Shown: one piece after another, positions 25,013 to 33,084 of the stretch
Position numbering within the stretch: position 1 is the stretch's first letter
Layout of the letters: every line of letters starts with the position of its first letter
Assembly (NCBI GenBank): GCA_913060465.1
Contig: CAJXTR010000006.1
Span: forward strand, 1 to 37,014
DNA length: 37,014 bases
Reading direction: 5' to 3'
Origin: an uncultured Cryomorphaceae bacterium
GTDB lineage: Bacteria > Bacteroidota > Bacteroidia > Flavobacteriales > Schleiferiaceae
Translations under genes and position numbers: made by a program
The notes under the pieces: model-generated
Told to the model about the DNA's origin: nothing
The model's input: the letters and a program-made list of their open reading frames with translations, nothing else
Databases searched by the model: none

Positions 25013-25570
25013 TTACTCTGCGCTTTCCTCTGCAGGAGCTTCTTCTGCTTCAGCAGCAACTTCTTCAGTTACCTCTTCTGCAGCTTCTTCACTAGCTTCT
25101 ACTTCTTCAGCTGGGGCATTTGCAGCAGCAATAGCAGCTACACGTGCATTGTTTACTTCAGCTTCAGCAGCCAAACGGACAGATTTCGCTTTCGCATCTG
25201 CACTAGCCAATGACTCTACTTTGTTTTGAATCTTAGACTCCTTTTCGTTAGTCCAAGCATCAAATTTTGCTTCAGCTTGCTCTTCGGTCAAGGCACCTTT
25301 ACGAACACCTTCTAGCAAGTGCTTCTTCATCATTACACCACGGTAAGATAGAATTGCACGAGCAGTATCCGTTGGTTGAGCACCTTTCATTACCCAAGAT
25401 AGGGCTGAATCAAAGTTTAGATCGATTGTTGCTGGGTTGGTGTTCGGGTTGTACGTACCTAGTTTCTCGATGAAACGACCGTCACGCTTTGCGCGAGAGT
25501 CAGCCACTACGATTGAGTAAATAGGACGAGCTTTGCGTCCACCGCGTTGCAAACGAATCTTTGTTGCCAT
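25013..25570 (-). CDS. rpsP: 30S ribosomal protein S16 with acidic C-terminal tail
   Basis: The S16 fold occupies about residues 1-80 ([43 protein letters not shown]). The remaining hundred residues are an extension: a helical Lys/Glu segment, then an Ala/Glu-rich tail (about 150-185). Canonical S16 is 80-90 residues; long tails are common in Bacteroidota. It is the first gene of the rpsP-rimM-trmN6 operon, with a promoter box at 25625-25632 and a structured leader. Confidence 0.94.
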   Translation of the reverse strand: MATKIRLQRGGRKARPIYSIVVADSRAKRDGRFIEKLGTYNPNTNPATIDLNFDSALSWVMKGAQPTDTARAILSYRGVMMKKHLLEGVRKGALTEEQAEAKFDAWTNEKESKIQNKVESLASADAKAKSVRLAAEAEVNNARVAAIAAANAPAEEVEASEEAAEEVTEEVAAEAEEAPAEESAE

Positions 25571-25618
25571 AATTAATTGTTTTACAAGGGTCCGAAACCC
25601 AGTTAATTAATAATTAAT
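25571..25618 (-). promoter_or_regulatory. Possible structured leader of rpsP
   Basis: The proposed rpsP leader is about 48 bases. It holds a short hairpin, GGGT and ACCC around a UUCGG-like loop (25588-25600 on the plus strand), flanked on both sides by AATTAATT-type repeats that can pair. The hairpin ends about 18 bases from the start codon, which would suit autoregulation by S16, but this is inference. Confidence 0.3.
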
Positions 25619-25624
25619 GAGCGG

Positions 25625-25632
25625 CAAAAGTA
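25625..25632 (-). promoter_or_regulatory. Promoter -7 box for rpsP
   Basis: The minus strand reads TACTTTTG, a full match to TAnnTTTG, 55 bases before the rpsP ATG. No clear -33 TTG is seen at the usual spacing. Confidence 0.5.
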
Positions 25633-25666
25633 CGTAAAGAAAATCAAAGACTACACTAGGTAGAAA

Positions 25667-26650
25667 TTATCTTTCAATATGGATAAGTTTTGATCCTTCT
25701 GTTTCCATATTAAAATCGAAGGGTGTAGCGCCAACCGAATGCATAGCAGCATCAAGTGCACCATGTACATTTTCCGGTGCGTAGAAAAGCATAAAGCCAC
25801 CGCCACCTGCTCCCAATAGTTTTCCGCCAAGTGCACCGGCAGCGAGCCCTGCATCATAGGTATTGGTTATTTGCGGCGTTGTAATTCCAGATGCCAGACG
25901 TTGTTTGAGTAGCCAATTTTCATGCAACAAAGCCCCAAAAGAATCCAAATCACCAGCTTCAATACAATCACGCAGTTTATACACGAGCCCAACCATTGTT
26001 TCCAAAGCTTTAAACTTGTCTTCTGCGGACGTGTTTTTCTTTTGTTCAGCGAGTATTGCACTAGCAGAACGTTGATTGCCAAGATAGTAGAGTTTTAGGT
26101 TTTGGTCCAATTGGTCACGGACCTCTGGCGAAATATTCACAGGTTCTACAGTAACCGTTCCGTCAGTATTGAATTCAATCACGTTTAGGCCCCCATAGGC
26201 TGCGGCATATTGGTCTTGCTTTCCAATGGGTTCTCCCAATAAATCAATTTCAATCCTACAAGCCCCTGCACCGAGAGATTCCTTAGAAACTTCATGGCCT
26301 ATGTAGGTATTTAAATTATGTAACAAGCCAACAGTGAAGCTTGAACTGCTCCCCATGCCTGTGCCACCTGGGATATCAGCGATTGAACTTACCTCAATAC
26401 CGTTCAGATTGAAATCACTTAAAACGGTACGTAAAATCGGGTGTTTTAAATCTTCAATACGATCGACAGTCTCCGTTAATGAGTATTTACAACGCACCTT
26501 ATCCGCTTCAAAGTATTTGTGTGTGCTGATGTACATGTATTTGTTGATGCTCGTGCTGAGCACGGCACCTTTTTGCTTTTCAAAGAAGGCAGGTAAATCA
26601 CTACCGCCGCCAACAAAAGAAATGCGGAATGGGGTCTTGGTTATAATCAT
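25667..26650 (-). CDS. GHMP-family sugar kinase (HddA-like)
   Basis: The 327-residue protein starts KTPFRISFVGGGSD, has the GHMP ATP motif PGGTGMGSSSSFTVGLL (94-110) and a C-terminal GKLLGAGGGGFMLFY glycine loop. It phosphorylates a small alcohol or sugar; the closest well-known type is D-glycero-D-manno-heptose 7-phosphate kinase, used for LPS heptose, but the substrate cannot be told. No heptose pathway partners are adjacent. It stands 97 bases upstream-side of the rpsP unit and appears to be its own transcription unit. Confidence 0.85.
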   Translation of the reverse strand: MIITKTPFRISFVGGGSDLPAFFEKQKGAVLSTSINKYMYISTHKYFEADKVRCKYSLTETVDRIEDLKHPILRTVLSDFNLNGIEVSSIADIPGGTGMGSSSSFTVGLLHNLNTYIGHEVSKESLGAGACRIEIDLLGEPIGKQDQYAAAYGGLNVIEFNTDGTVTVEPVNISPEVRDQLDQNLKLYYLGNQRSASAILAEQKKNTSAEDKFKALETMVGLVYKLRDCIEAGDLDSFGALLHENWLLKQRLASGITTPQITNTYDAGLAAGALGGKLLGAGGGGFMLFYAPENVHGALDAAMHSVGATPFDFNMETEGSKLIHIER

Positions 26651-26753
26651 GCGCCTAAAATAGGCTATTGTGTGGATAACCTAAAGTTTTCAAATCCCAC
26701 AATTTTATTGAAATGACCTCGTAGTTTTAGAATGAACATTAAATAACCATGTC

Positions 26754-26879
26754 ATGTACAAAATCAGAAAAACAATCATGAGATGGGTAGAAGCCTATTT
26801 TTTTCGAAGGCGTAACCTATCTATCGTAGCCCTAACTGCCATTAATACAAAATCTTATAACATGATCTACTATGTATAA
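26754..26879 (+). CDS. Possible small ORF, 41 residues
   Basis: An ATG at 26754 opens 41 codons (MYKIRKTIMRWVEAYFFRRR..., ending YNMIYYV) with its TAA overlapping the ATG of the next gene by 8 bases. The peptide is basic and amphipathic, with no recognised domain. The overlap resembles translational coupling, but no promoter or clear ribosome-binding site supports it, so it may be chance. The surrounding 26651-26871 gap holds no other gene I can support. Confidence 0.3.
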   Translation: MYKIRKTIMRWVEAYFFRRRNLSIVALTAINTKSYNMIYYV

Positions 26880-27258
26880 TAGTTCCAACTTAATCCAGAG
26901 CAAGAGCTCTTTTTACTTGCAACAAACCGCACATAATATTTTATCTTATTTCCATTATTTGAAGGGGCAGCCTATATATGATAACATGCTGAGTTGCCAT
27001 ACTCGTATGACCGATGTAATCTGCAACTACCATTCTATTGGAGGTATTGAGCGTCAGATTTCTCACTATGGCGTTTTTATCCAATTAGTTATAGAATTCA
27101 AAACCATGATCGATCTCATGCTCAAGCGTGGCTTGGAATTTCCTGGTTTGGCATATACTATAATGGAGGTAGAAAATTTATATAAACTGTTGCAGGAGGA
27201 ACTGTTAAAGATGCGGGTATACCAGCTTCAGATTCAACTAATCCTGAAATCTAAATAG
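26872..27258 (+). CDS. Small helical protein, function unknown (cassette gene 1)
   Basis: 128 residues, no signal peptide or membrane segment; the composition and heptad-like spacing (ICNYH, IQLVIEFKTMIDLMLKRG, EVENLYKLLQEELLKM) predict a helical bundle. I do not recognise the family. It is followed after 2 bases by a similar-sized helical gene and then by a DUF58 gene, all on the plus strand. It may be distantly related to its neighbour: both have a central ICN(Y/D) segment and a block around LLIE/MIDLM before MLK. This similarity is low and not proven. The sequence is somewhat richer in A/T than its neighbours. Confidence 0.65.
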   Translation: MYNSSNLIQSKSSFYLQQTAHNILSYFHYLKGQPIYDNMLSCHTRMTDVICNYHSIGGIERQISHYGVFIQLVIEFKTMIDLMLKRGLEFPGLAYTIMEVENLYKLLQEELLKMRVYQLQIQLILKSK

Positions 27259-27260
27259 CC

Positions 27261-27677
27261 ATGAATACAGCACTTTCGCAGCCTATTTATCAAGAGTCGT
27301 TGTCCATCAATAGGACCATACAACAATTGACTAGAGGCTATCATAGTAATGGTACATTTAATCTTGCCTTTAAAATAAAGGATGATATCATCGCTATTTG
27401 CAATGACCTAGATCAAGGTGTGAGCGCTCGCTTTGAGCATACCTTCCTATCGTACTATAAGAATGCGCTCAATAGAACAGCGTTGCTGATAGAGCACATG
27501 GAGATCGCTAATAAGGCACACATGTTGAAAGGTGAAGGTTTTCCAGATAGCTTGTTCATTCGAGTGAGATTACTTCATAAGAAAATGGAACTCATGCTTG
27601 AGATGATTCAATCTGAAGTACCAGTTGATTTTCTGACTCTTTCGGCTTGGGCACGGCAAAAACTAGCGTTAAGTTAG
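27261..27677 (+). CDS. Small helical protein, function unknown (cassette gene 2)
   Basis: 138 residues, soluble, predicted all-helical (KIKDDIIAICNDL, FLSYYKNALNRTALLIEHM, RVRLLHKKMELMLEMIQ). No family recognised. Placed 2 bases after gene 1 and 4 bases before the DUF58 start, so the three should be on one mRNA. A helical pair next to a DUF58 protein suggests a partner or adaptor, but the sequence shows no motif that proves it. Confidence 0.7.
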   Translation: MNTALSQPIYQESLSINRTIQQLTRGYHSNGTFNLAFKIKDDIIAICNDLDQGVSARFEHTFLSYYKNALNRTALLIEHMEIANKAHMLKGEGFPDSLFIRVRLLHKKMELMLEMIQSEVPVDFLTLSAWARQKLALS

Positions 27678-27681
27678 CAGT

Positions 27682-28536
27682 GTGAATACGGAAGAAATCA
27701 ATGATTTATACTGGTGGGCTCAAGAGCGAGTTCGCGGATTCATGTCAGGGCTGCATCGCAGCCCTGATTTTGGCTATAGCGTAGAATTTGCGCAGCATCG
27801 TCAGTATGTTCCTGGGGATTCTCCGAAACACATTGATTGGTCTGTATTAGCGAAGACGGATCGGTATTTAACAAAGCAATACGAGGCAGAATCGAACATG
27901 CGTTCGTATTTCGTTCTGGATTCCAGTTCCAGTATGCAGGCTCCAGCCGGTCCGGAAGGGAAGTGGAACACTACCTTAAAATTATTAGTGCTCATAGCAG
28001 CCCTTGTACAAAAGCAAAGGGATGCGCTTGGCTTATTAGAAGTGCATGGAGAAACCCTGAACTTTTTTGAAAGCTCAAATAAGTCGGAGAATATACAGCA
28101 GATCTTAAACCACATTCAAGGCATTGGAACAACGCCGAAGGCAAACACGGTATTTTCTGCAGCTATTCAACAATTGTTAGTTCGAATACCAAAACGTTCT
28201 CAAGTTTTGATTTTCACCGACTTCTACCATGAAGATGATGAGGGTTTTGTTCAGGAGGTAAACAAGCTAAGACACGCTGGCCATCATGTACGAGTTTTTA
28301 TGATGTACAGCGGGGCATTGGAAGTTGAAGGGAAGACGTTAAGTGGTTCCTTAGTCGAAGATGTTGAGTTTGGAACGCGCACGATGCTTTCCTCATCTGA
28401 TGTTAAGCGTTACACGGCTTTCTGCTCAGAGAAGCTTCGATTCTTTGAATCGGCTTTCAGGACAGCTAATCTGCAGTTCGACACCGTTGATATCGATCAT
28501 GGTGCTTTGATCGGTCTTCGGAAAATTATTGCATAA
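27682..28536 (+). CDS. DUF58 / von Willebrand A-like protein
   Basis: DUF58 proteins usually work with a MoxR AAA+ ATPase, as in Bat aerotolerance and related operons, probably in assembling or activating client proteins. This 284-residue example has SPDFGYSVEFAQHRQYVPGD (27-46) and KHIDWSVLAKTDRYLTKQYE, the DUF58 core. It also has a vWA metal-site DSSSSM (Asp80, Ser82, Ser84) and GIGTTPKANT. I take the GTG at 27682 as start, because family members include the helix before GLHRSP; the next Met is residue 21, inside that region. No MoxR gene is adjacent. Confidence 0.87.
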   Translation: MNTEEINDLYWWAQERVRGFMSGLHRSPDFGYSVEFAQHRQYVPGDSPKHIDWSVLAKTDRYLTKQYEAESNMRSYFVLDSSSSMQAPAGPEGKWNTTLKLLVLIAALVQKQRDALGLLEVHGETLNFFESSNKSENIQQILNHIQGIGTTPKANTVFSAAIQQLLVRIPKRSQVLIFTDFYHEDDEGFVQEVNKLRHAGHHVRVFMMYSGALEVEGKTLSGSLVEDVEFGTRTMLSSSDVKRYTAFCSEKLRFFESAFRTANLQFDTVDIDHGALIGLRKIIA

Positions 28537-28562
28537 AAAAGCCCGGCTCCGCCGGGCTTTTT
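28536..28562. terminator. Bidirectional intrinsic terminator
   Basis: AAAAAGCCCGGC (28536-28547), a TCC loop and GCCGGGCTTTTT (28551-28562) form a 12-bp stem that begins at the last base of the DUF58 stop and ends just before the opposite-strand stop at 28564. T runs follow it in both directions, so it serves both convergent genes. Confidence 0.92.
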
Positions 28563-28563
28563 A

Positions 28564-30132
28564 TTATTTATTGTCCTTTACGGTTTCGCTTTTCTTGTAA
28601 GCATCATCGACCTTTTTTTGATCGGCCGGAGAAAGTGACTTAGCATCAGATGCTTTCTTTTTGGAATCTTTATCCTTTTTGAATCGGCTATCAAAGAATA
28701 CCATACTTACCCCTGCTGTAAAGTTGATTCTCGAAGTAGCAGCACCAACCATGACTGCGCCATTACCCGAATTAGCCGCAATAGTGGCAACATCACCAAC
28801 AGTCGAAGAGCCCATATATACTTGCATTAACGGGGTGATTCTGAATTGAACAACAGCATTAATAAGATCTGAATTGTACTCGTCCATGGACATGTAATAT
28901 CCTCCTTTGAGTTGGAAGTTCTTATGTAACCATAACAACGAAGTGAAGCCTAGGTAGTTGTAATCCATATTTGATTTAGAACGAGCAGCATAATGTATAC
29001 CTACGTAAGAGTTCTTATTCAAATTATAGTTCATTGCAGCATTCATTACCTGTGGCACATCGTATGTGTAGGTATGAGTTGTTGTATTTAATGAAGTAGA
29101 GAGTCCATTTTGAATATCTGAAGTGAAAGCGTTCACCTCTTGTTTTACTGCACTGGCTAATGTATCGCCTGCTTGACTTACATATTCAAAACCTGTGATA
29201 GCAACACCACCTTCGATAGATTTAGCGTAATCAGAAGAAAGGGTTAAGGTTTCAGCGCCCAAGCCACTCATGCTAAACTGAAGGGTGAGTTGCTTAATAG
29301 GTTCAAACGTAGTTCCAAAAGCGAATGAATTCGTGCTTTGTGAGCTACCTGATAAGTAATTCACTAAGCCGCCAATATCTCCGCCGCTGAGCATATTCAA
29401 AGGCAAGACAGCATCTTGATTTAGTTCAGATAGTTCAGTGGCTGTAGATGCGGGATCAAGCAAATTCGAACCGGCGAGTGTAAAGTCGTAGTTCACGTTC
29501 AATTCATTGCGACCTGCAATGGCTGTCGGAGTACTTGTAATACTAAATGAATTGGCATCGAAACGCATTCCGGCTACATAGCCCACCTGACTTGCTGAAA
29601 GACCAATGCGAAGTTTCTCTTCCATGAACGTTCGTTGTAATCCAACGGTCTTGTGATTCGTGATATCAAGTGCAATCCCGAGGTCACTGAAATCACCAAC
29701 ATAGGAGAGATTTAGATTACCATTTGCATCTCCCATTCCGTATTTAGCAAATTTTGCCAAATCATTGTCGAATGTGAATCCTAGATCAATATTCTGACCA
29801 TAACCTGCAAATACGAAATTCTTTCCAAGCTTAAATCCCAAGTTCAACGCGCTGATACTGGTTGAATTATTAATGCTTGTGTTTGAGGAATTTAAATCTG
29901 AGATATTCTTGAGTAGATCCGAGGTCGCAAAGAGACTTCCGGCAGTTTCACTTAAGAATACGTCATTTTGAATTCCGAAATAGTTCAAGTGGAACTTCGT
30001 CTTAGCATCTGCGCCAGGATTTTGAACGAGGTTATCTGGATTGCCTGATAATCCAAAGGTGCTAAAGTTTTGTGCGTTTGCTAGAACAGTGACGCTTACG
30101 GCTAATAGTGTGATAAACTTTTTCATCGTCAT
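28564..30132 (-). CDS. DUF5723 outer-membrane protein
   Basis: The 522-residue protein has a signal peptide (MKKFITLLAVSVTVLANAQ) and alternating beta strands typical of an outer-membrane barrel of the PorV/DUF5723 type: LSGNPDNLVQNPGA near the mature start, LGFKLGKNFVFAGYGQN and GIHYAARSKSNMDYNYLG later. A Lys/Asp-rich tail (about 485-522) ends it, probably disordered. The function is unknown. The Met at residue 3 (30126) is an equally likely start, since MKK is usual. It follows the lipoprotein gene after 7 bases. Confidence 0.8.
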   Translation of the reverse strand: MTMKKFITLLAVSVTVLANAQNFSTFGLSGNPDNLVQNPGADAKTKFHLNYFGIQNDVFLSETAGSLFATSDLLKNISDLNSSNTSINNSTSISALNLGFKLGKNFVFAGYGQNIDLGFTFDNDLAKFAKYGMGDANGNLNLSYVGDFSDLGIALDITNHKTVGLQRTFMEEKLRIGLSASQVGYVAGMRFDANSFSITSTPTAIAGRNELNVNYDFTLAGSNLLDPASTATELSELNQDAVLPLNMLSGGDIGGLVNYLSGSSQSTNSFAFGTTFEPIKQLTLQFSMSGLGAETLTLSSDYAKSIEGGVAITGFEYVSQAGDTLASAVKQEVNAFTSDIQNGLSTSLNTTTHTYTYDVPQVMNAAMNYNLNKNSYVGIHYAARSKSNMDYNYLGFTSLLWLHKNFQLKGGYYMSMDEYNSDLINAVVQFRITPLMQVYMGSSTVGDVATIAANSGNGAVMVGAATSRINFTAGVSMVFFDSRFKKDKDSKKKASDAKSLSPADQKKVDDAYKKSETVKDNK

Positions 30133-30139
30133 CTGTTAT

Positions 30140-32194
30140 TTAAAGTTGGTAATTAACCTCTAATTCAACGCCAAGATCGAGATCAATGAAAGCATCTGTT
30201 CGAAGTTTGACAGGGTCATTGCCAGCGTTGTAGGTTTCCATACTTGCTTCAGCGATAATGTGAATCGCATCGAGCACGGATTTAGCATCTGCTGCATTAA
30301 GCGCTATTTCTGTACTTAGCACATTCGGTGAGTTAATAACACCAGATGCATCAGGTGTTCCACTTTCCATTAATCCCATGTTGATACTGTGGATCTCATT
30401 CCAGCCCGCGTCATAGAATCTCAGTGTGACAGAAGCGTCTAGAGGCAGGGTAGTAGTGGTTTGAAGTAAGAGTTTTGCACTCTCGAGTGTTGCTCCTTCA
30501 GGCAATGCGTTCGCGTTGCTTTGATTTGTTGCCAATGTATCTGAAAAACCAAGTCCAGCCGCGGTGAAATAGAATGGCATTTCCATTAACAAGTTTCCGG
30601 AGATAGAGGAACTGTTGGTTACGAAATTATCAGTACCGAAGGTTAATGTATCATGATTAACATTTACCTCACCACCATAGACAATACTGTCTTTTGGTAG
30701 GGTAAATACATCAACAATCGAAGAGTTAGTATTGTCGAAGGTCAATGTCCCCGTCGCTGTATTGCCTAGCGTGGTTGGGTAAGGCAATACATAATCAGGT
30801 CCATTTAAGGCATAACCTGTACCGTCTTTGTATGACGCAAAATCTAGAACCAGTTCAATTGGAAGACCAATTGAATTCGTTACGTCCATAGAAATACTTG
30901 GTTCAGCAAAACTTATTGAACCATCGAAGTTCTCTAGGAAATCAATGGCGAGATCTACACTTCCTGGGTCGATCGTGATTTGTTGTGTCCCGAAGAAACC
31001 TTTGATATGTCCGAATTGAAGGTTTGCCATCTCGAAGGTCATATTGAGGGCATCAGAGCTATCTACAGTTACCATATTTCCAGAACCAATCAACGTTGCA
31101 CTCACAGCTATTGGTAACCTGCTGTGGTTTTGTGAAGGATCTTGAGTTAAGTCAAGAATAGTATTATTCATATTGATAGACCCTGAAGTAGTTGCGCCTG
31201 AGGTAATGGTGATGGTCGTATCAATCTCAACGCCATTTTGATCAGAACCAGGGAAGTTCAAGGTGAGTTCTAAGTCTTCAGCTAATGACGAGGTAAATTC
31301 ATAATCAAAGCTTGCCGTAGCTAGCATTAATTCGCGCAGTTCCTCGCTACCACCAGTGCTTAGATCGACATATTGCGTATCTGAAGAAATATCTTGTGTG
31401 GTAATCTCAGTAACTGCATTATAAACCTCTAGGCCTGCTGAAGAGATATCTAGTACAAGGTTGTCCGTAGTGTCAATTCCAACTAGCGTTGTACCTGATC
31501 CTGGGGAGGTAATCGATGTGATTTTAAAACCAACGCTATTAGGTAGTGTCTTATTAACCAATGATTGCGCATTTGAAGCGGTACCGCCATTGGCACTAAC
31601 ATTATTCAAAGCATAGGAAACAATGGTGCTCCCAGTTGATGTATTAACAAGGTCAATTCCCATTGAAACAACTACAGGCCAGTTATTAGTTAACTCTAAG
31701 GTCAAGGTACCATTGGAAAAAGATGCGCTTGTAAATGAACCAAAACCACTACCTCCATAGGTACCAACATTAGTCTCATTCATTGGCGGGAAAATGGAGT
31801 TGCTGCCGTGCGCAGATGAAATTAAGGTCAATCCGGCGTCACTGGCTACAGTTCCAAGGGGAATGCTCTGACTCAAAGTAACATTATCAACGGCAATAGT
31901 TCCCATAGAAATGCTACTACTGGATGGGCTTTGTGCCGGGATTTCAATCAAATCATTCACGTTAATCCCAAAAACACTGTCTTCAGCAACCACCACCTTG
32001 TACGTGGCATTATCGTTGTAAATGAGGCTATCATCTGGGGCTAGAAGGTGCTCCATTGTTAGGTTTACACTACCCAAGGGTAGGGCGATGGCGGGTTCGG
32101 CTATGATATCAACATTAGTCGGATCTACTAAATCTGACTGACAGCTGAATAAGCCTAGTGCAGCAAAAGTTATTGCGCTTAGGTACTTTTTCAT
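30140..32194 (-). CDS. Large lipoprotein, beta-rich, function unknown
   Basis: The protein starts MKKYLSAITFAALGLFSCQSD: signal peptide plus a lipobox (LFSC), so it is lipidated and probably faces the periplasm or surface. The 684-residue body is Ser/Thr/Asn/Asp-rich with repeated beta motifs (such as LTLELTNNWPV, LELTLNFPGSD, TGTLTFDNTNSSIV). No domain recognised. A longer frame opens at 32233, but the -7 box at 32223-32230 would put the transcript start near 32216, downstream of that ATG; the ATG at 32194 also gives a normal lipoprotein signal. It pairs with the DUF5723 gene. Confidence 0.75.
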   Translation of the reverse strand: MKKYLSAITFAALGLFSCQSDLVDPTNVDIIAEPAIALPLGSVNLTMEHLLAPDDSLIYNDNATYKVVVAEDSVFGINVNDLIEIPAQSPSSSSISMGTIAVDNVTLSQSIPLGTVASDAGLTLISSAHGSNSIFPPMNETNVGTYGGSGFGSFTSASFSNGTLTLELTNNWPVVVSMGIDLVNTSTGSTIVSYALNNVSANGGTASNAQSLVNKTLPNSVGFKITSITSPGSGTTLVGIDTTDNLVLDISSAGLEVYNAVTEITTQDISSDTQYVDLSTGGSEELRELMLATASFDYEFTSSLAEDLELTLNFPGSDQNGVEIDTTITITSGATTSGSINMNNTILDLTQDPSQNHSRLPIAVSATLIGSGNMVTVDSSDALNMTFEMANLQFGHIKGFFGTQQITIDPGSVDLAIDFLENFDGSISFAEPSISMDVTNSIGLPIELVLDFASYKDGTGYALNGPDYVLPYPTTLGNTATGTLTFDNTNSSIVDVFTLPKDSIVYGGEVNVNHDTLTFGTDNFVTNSSSISGNLLMEMPFYFTAAGLGFSDTLATNQSNANALPEGATLESAKLLLQTTTTLPLDASVTLRFYDAGWNEIHSINMGLMESGTPDASGVINSPNVLSTEIALNAADAKSVLDAIHIIAEASMETYNAGNDPVKLRTDAFIDLDLGVELEVNYQL

Positions 32195-32222
32195 CAGAGA
32201 AAGGAATTGAAATATTTCCTGA

Positions 32223-32230
32223 CAAAGGTA
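32223..32230 (-). promoter_or_regulatory. Promoter -7 box for the lipoprotein-DUF5723 operon
   Basis: The minus strand reads TACCTTTG, a full match to TAnnTTTG. It lies 29 bases before the chosen start at 32194 and decides between the two possible starts. The -33 element is not obvious. Confidence 0.5.
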
Positions 32231-32253
32231 CAATTTCCTTTTCTACCCGTGGA

Positions 32254-33084
32254 TTAAGATTTCATAAAGTAGCCGCGCAGTCCGGAGAGTTGTTGTGACA
32301 TGATGTATGCCGTATACAACTGCTGCATGCCTCTAAGAACCATGATGATTGCGAGTAGGGATGCATCGCCTGAAATCCCGCCAATGAATTGACTTAAAAT
32401 TAGTGCTGCTATGAGGGTAGTTAGAATAATGAACTCCCTAGCATTCTTATTGATGGAATCCCAATGAATAGCCCTTGTTTTTACCGTACCCCATTCTTTA
32501 GAATGAGATGATTGCATCTCATCAACATCATTTTGTAAAATGACTACCTTCTGATGAGTCGCGTCTTGATGCTTCTTAATCCATCGCATGGGTGCAATCC
32601 AAAGTAGTAGGAATACAAGCGTTAATAGACCAAAATGAGGCATGAGATAAAGCCCACCAAAATAGAAGAGTACTCCAGGTACTAGTTGCGACCAACCTAC
32701 AAATAGGAAGTTCAATGCTTGGGTCTTTTTACCATAGTTGAAACGGTCCTGCTTAGAAGTGTCTTCAATTGATTTGAATTGAGCCAATAAATCTGTCCGG
32801 ACCTTGCCATTGTAGTACTGGCTTAAATAGCCCATTAGAAATCGGAAAATCAAAAGCACGAGCAGGAGTACTCCATATTTCTGCCAGCTTAGGGAATGAC
32901 CTGCTGCTTGAATGTTCTCTTGGCCAAGAAATATACTCCTTAACAATGGCAACGAAGCCAAAATGGGGAGGGTTTCAAAAACCCCACTGATGCCGGTAAG
33001 TAAGAGCATTGCACCAATAGTAGGCTGCGACTTTGATTCGCGATAAAAGCGAAAGGCGGCTGCTATGGTGTTGTTTTGATTCAA
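32254..33084 (-). CDS. ABC-exporter-like transmembrane protein without ATPase domain
   Basis: The 276-residue protein has about six membrane segments laid out like an ABC exporter transmembrane domain. A first helix with ETLPILASLPLLRSIFLG is followed by a long second helix, LIFRFLMGYLSQYY, running into the cytoplasmic KVRTDLLAQFKSI. A long central loop and two late helices then end in QLSGLRGYF. The frame stops where a nucleotide-binding domain would begin. No Walker motif occurs here or in the 20 bases before the next gene. It is the last gene of the glycosyltransferase run and overlaps ribB by 4 bases. Confidence 0.65.
   Translation of the reverse strand: MNQNNTIAAAFRFYRESKSQPTIGAMLLLTGISGVFETLPILASLPLLRSIFLGQENIQAAGHSLSWQKYGVLLLVLLIFRFLMGYLSQYYNGKVRTDLLAQFKSIEDTSKQDRFNYGKKTQALNFLFVGWSQLVPGVLFYFGGLYLMPHFGLLTLVFLLLWIAPMRWIKKHQDATHQKVVILQNDVDEMQSSHSKEWGTVKTRAIHWDSINKNAREFIILTTLIAALILSQFIGGISGDASLLAIIMVLRGMQQLYTAYIMSQQLSGLRGYFMKS

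Noticed and set aside
25005-25229. Ser/Ala-rich plus-strand ORF
   Set aside because: It is the antisense shadow of the Ala/Glu-rich tail of S16; low-complexity coding sequence keeps other frames open.
26651-26753. Search for a promoter of the 26.8-28.5 kb cassette
   Set aside because: TAGTTTTA at 26722-26729 resembles a -7 box but has no TTG at the right distance, so no promoter is called.
32528-32543. TCATTTTGTAAAATGA, nearly the same as the pckA palindrome
   Set aside because: It lies inside the coding region of the ABC-like membrane gene, has a central mismatch, and has no promoter next to it. It is probably chance, though a genome-wide scan should include it.
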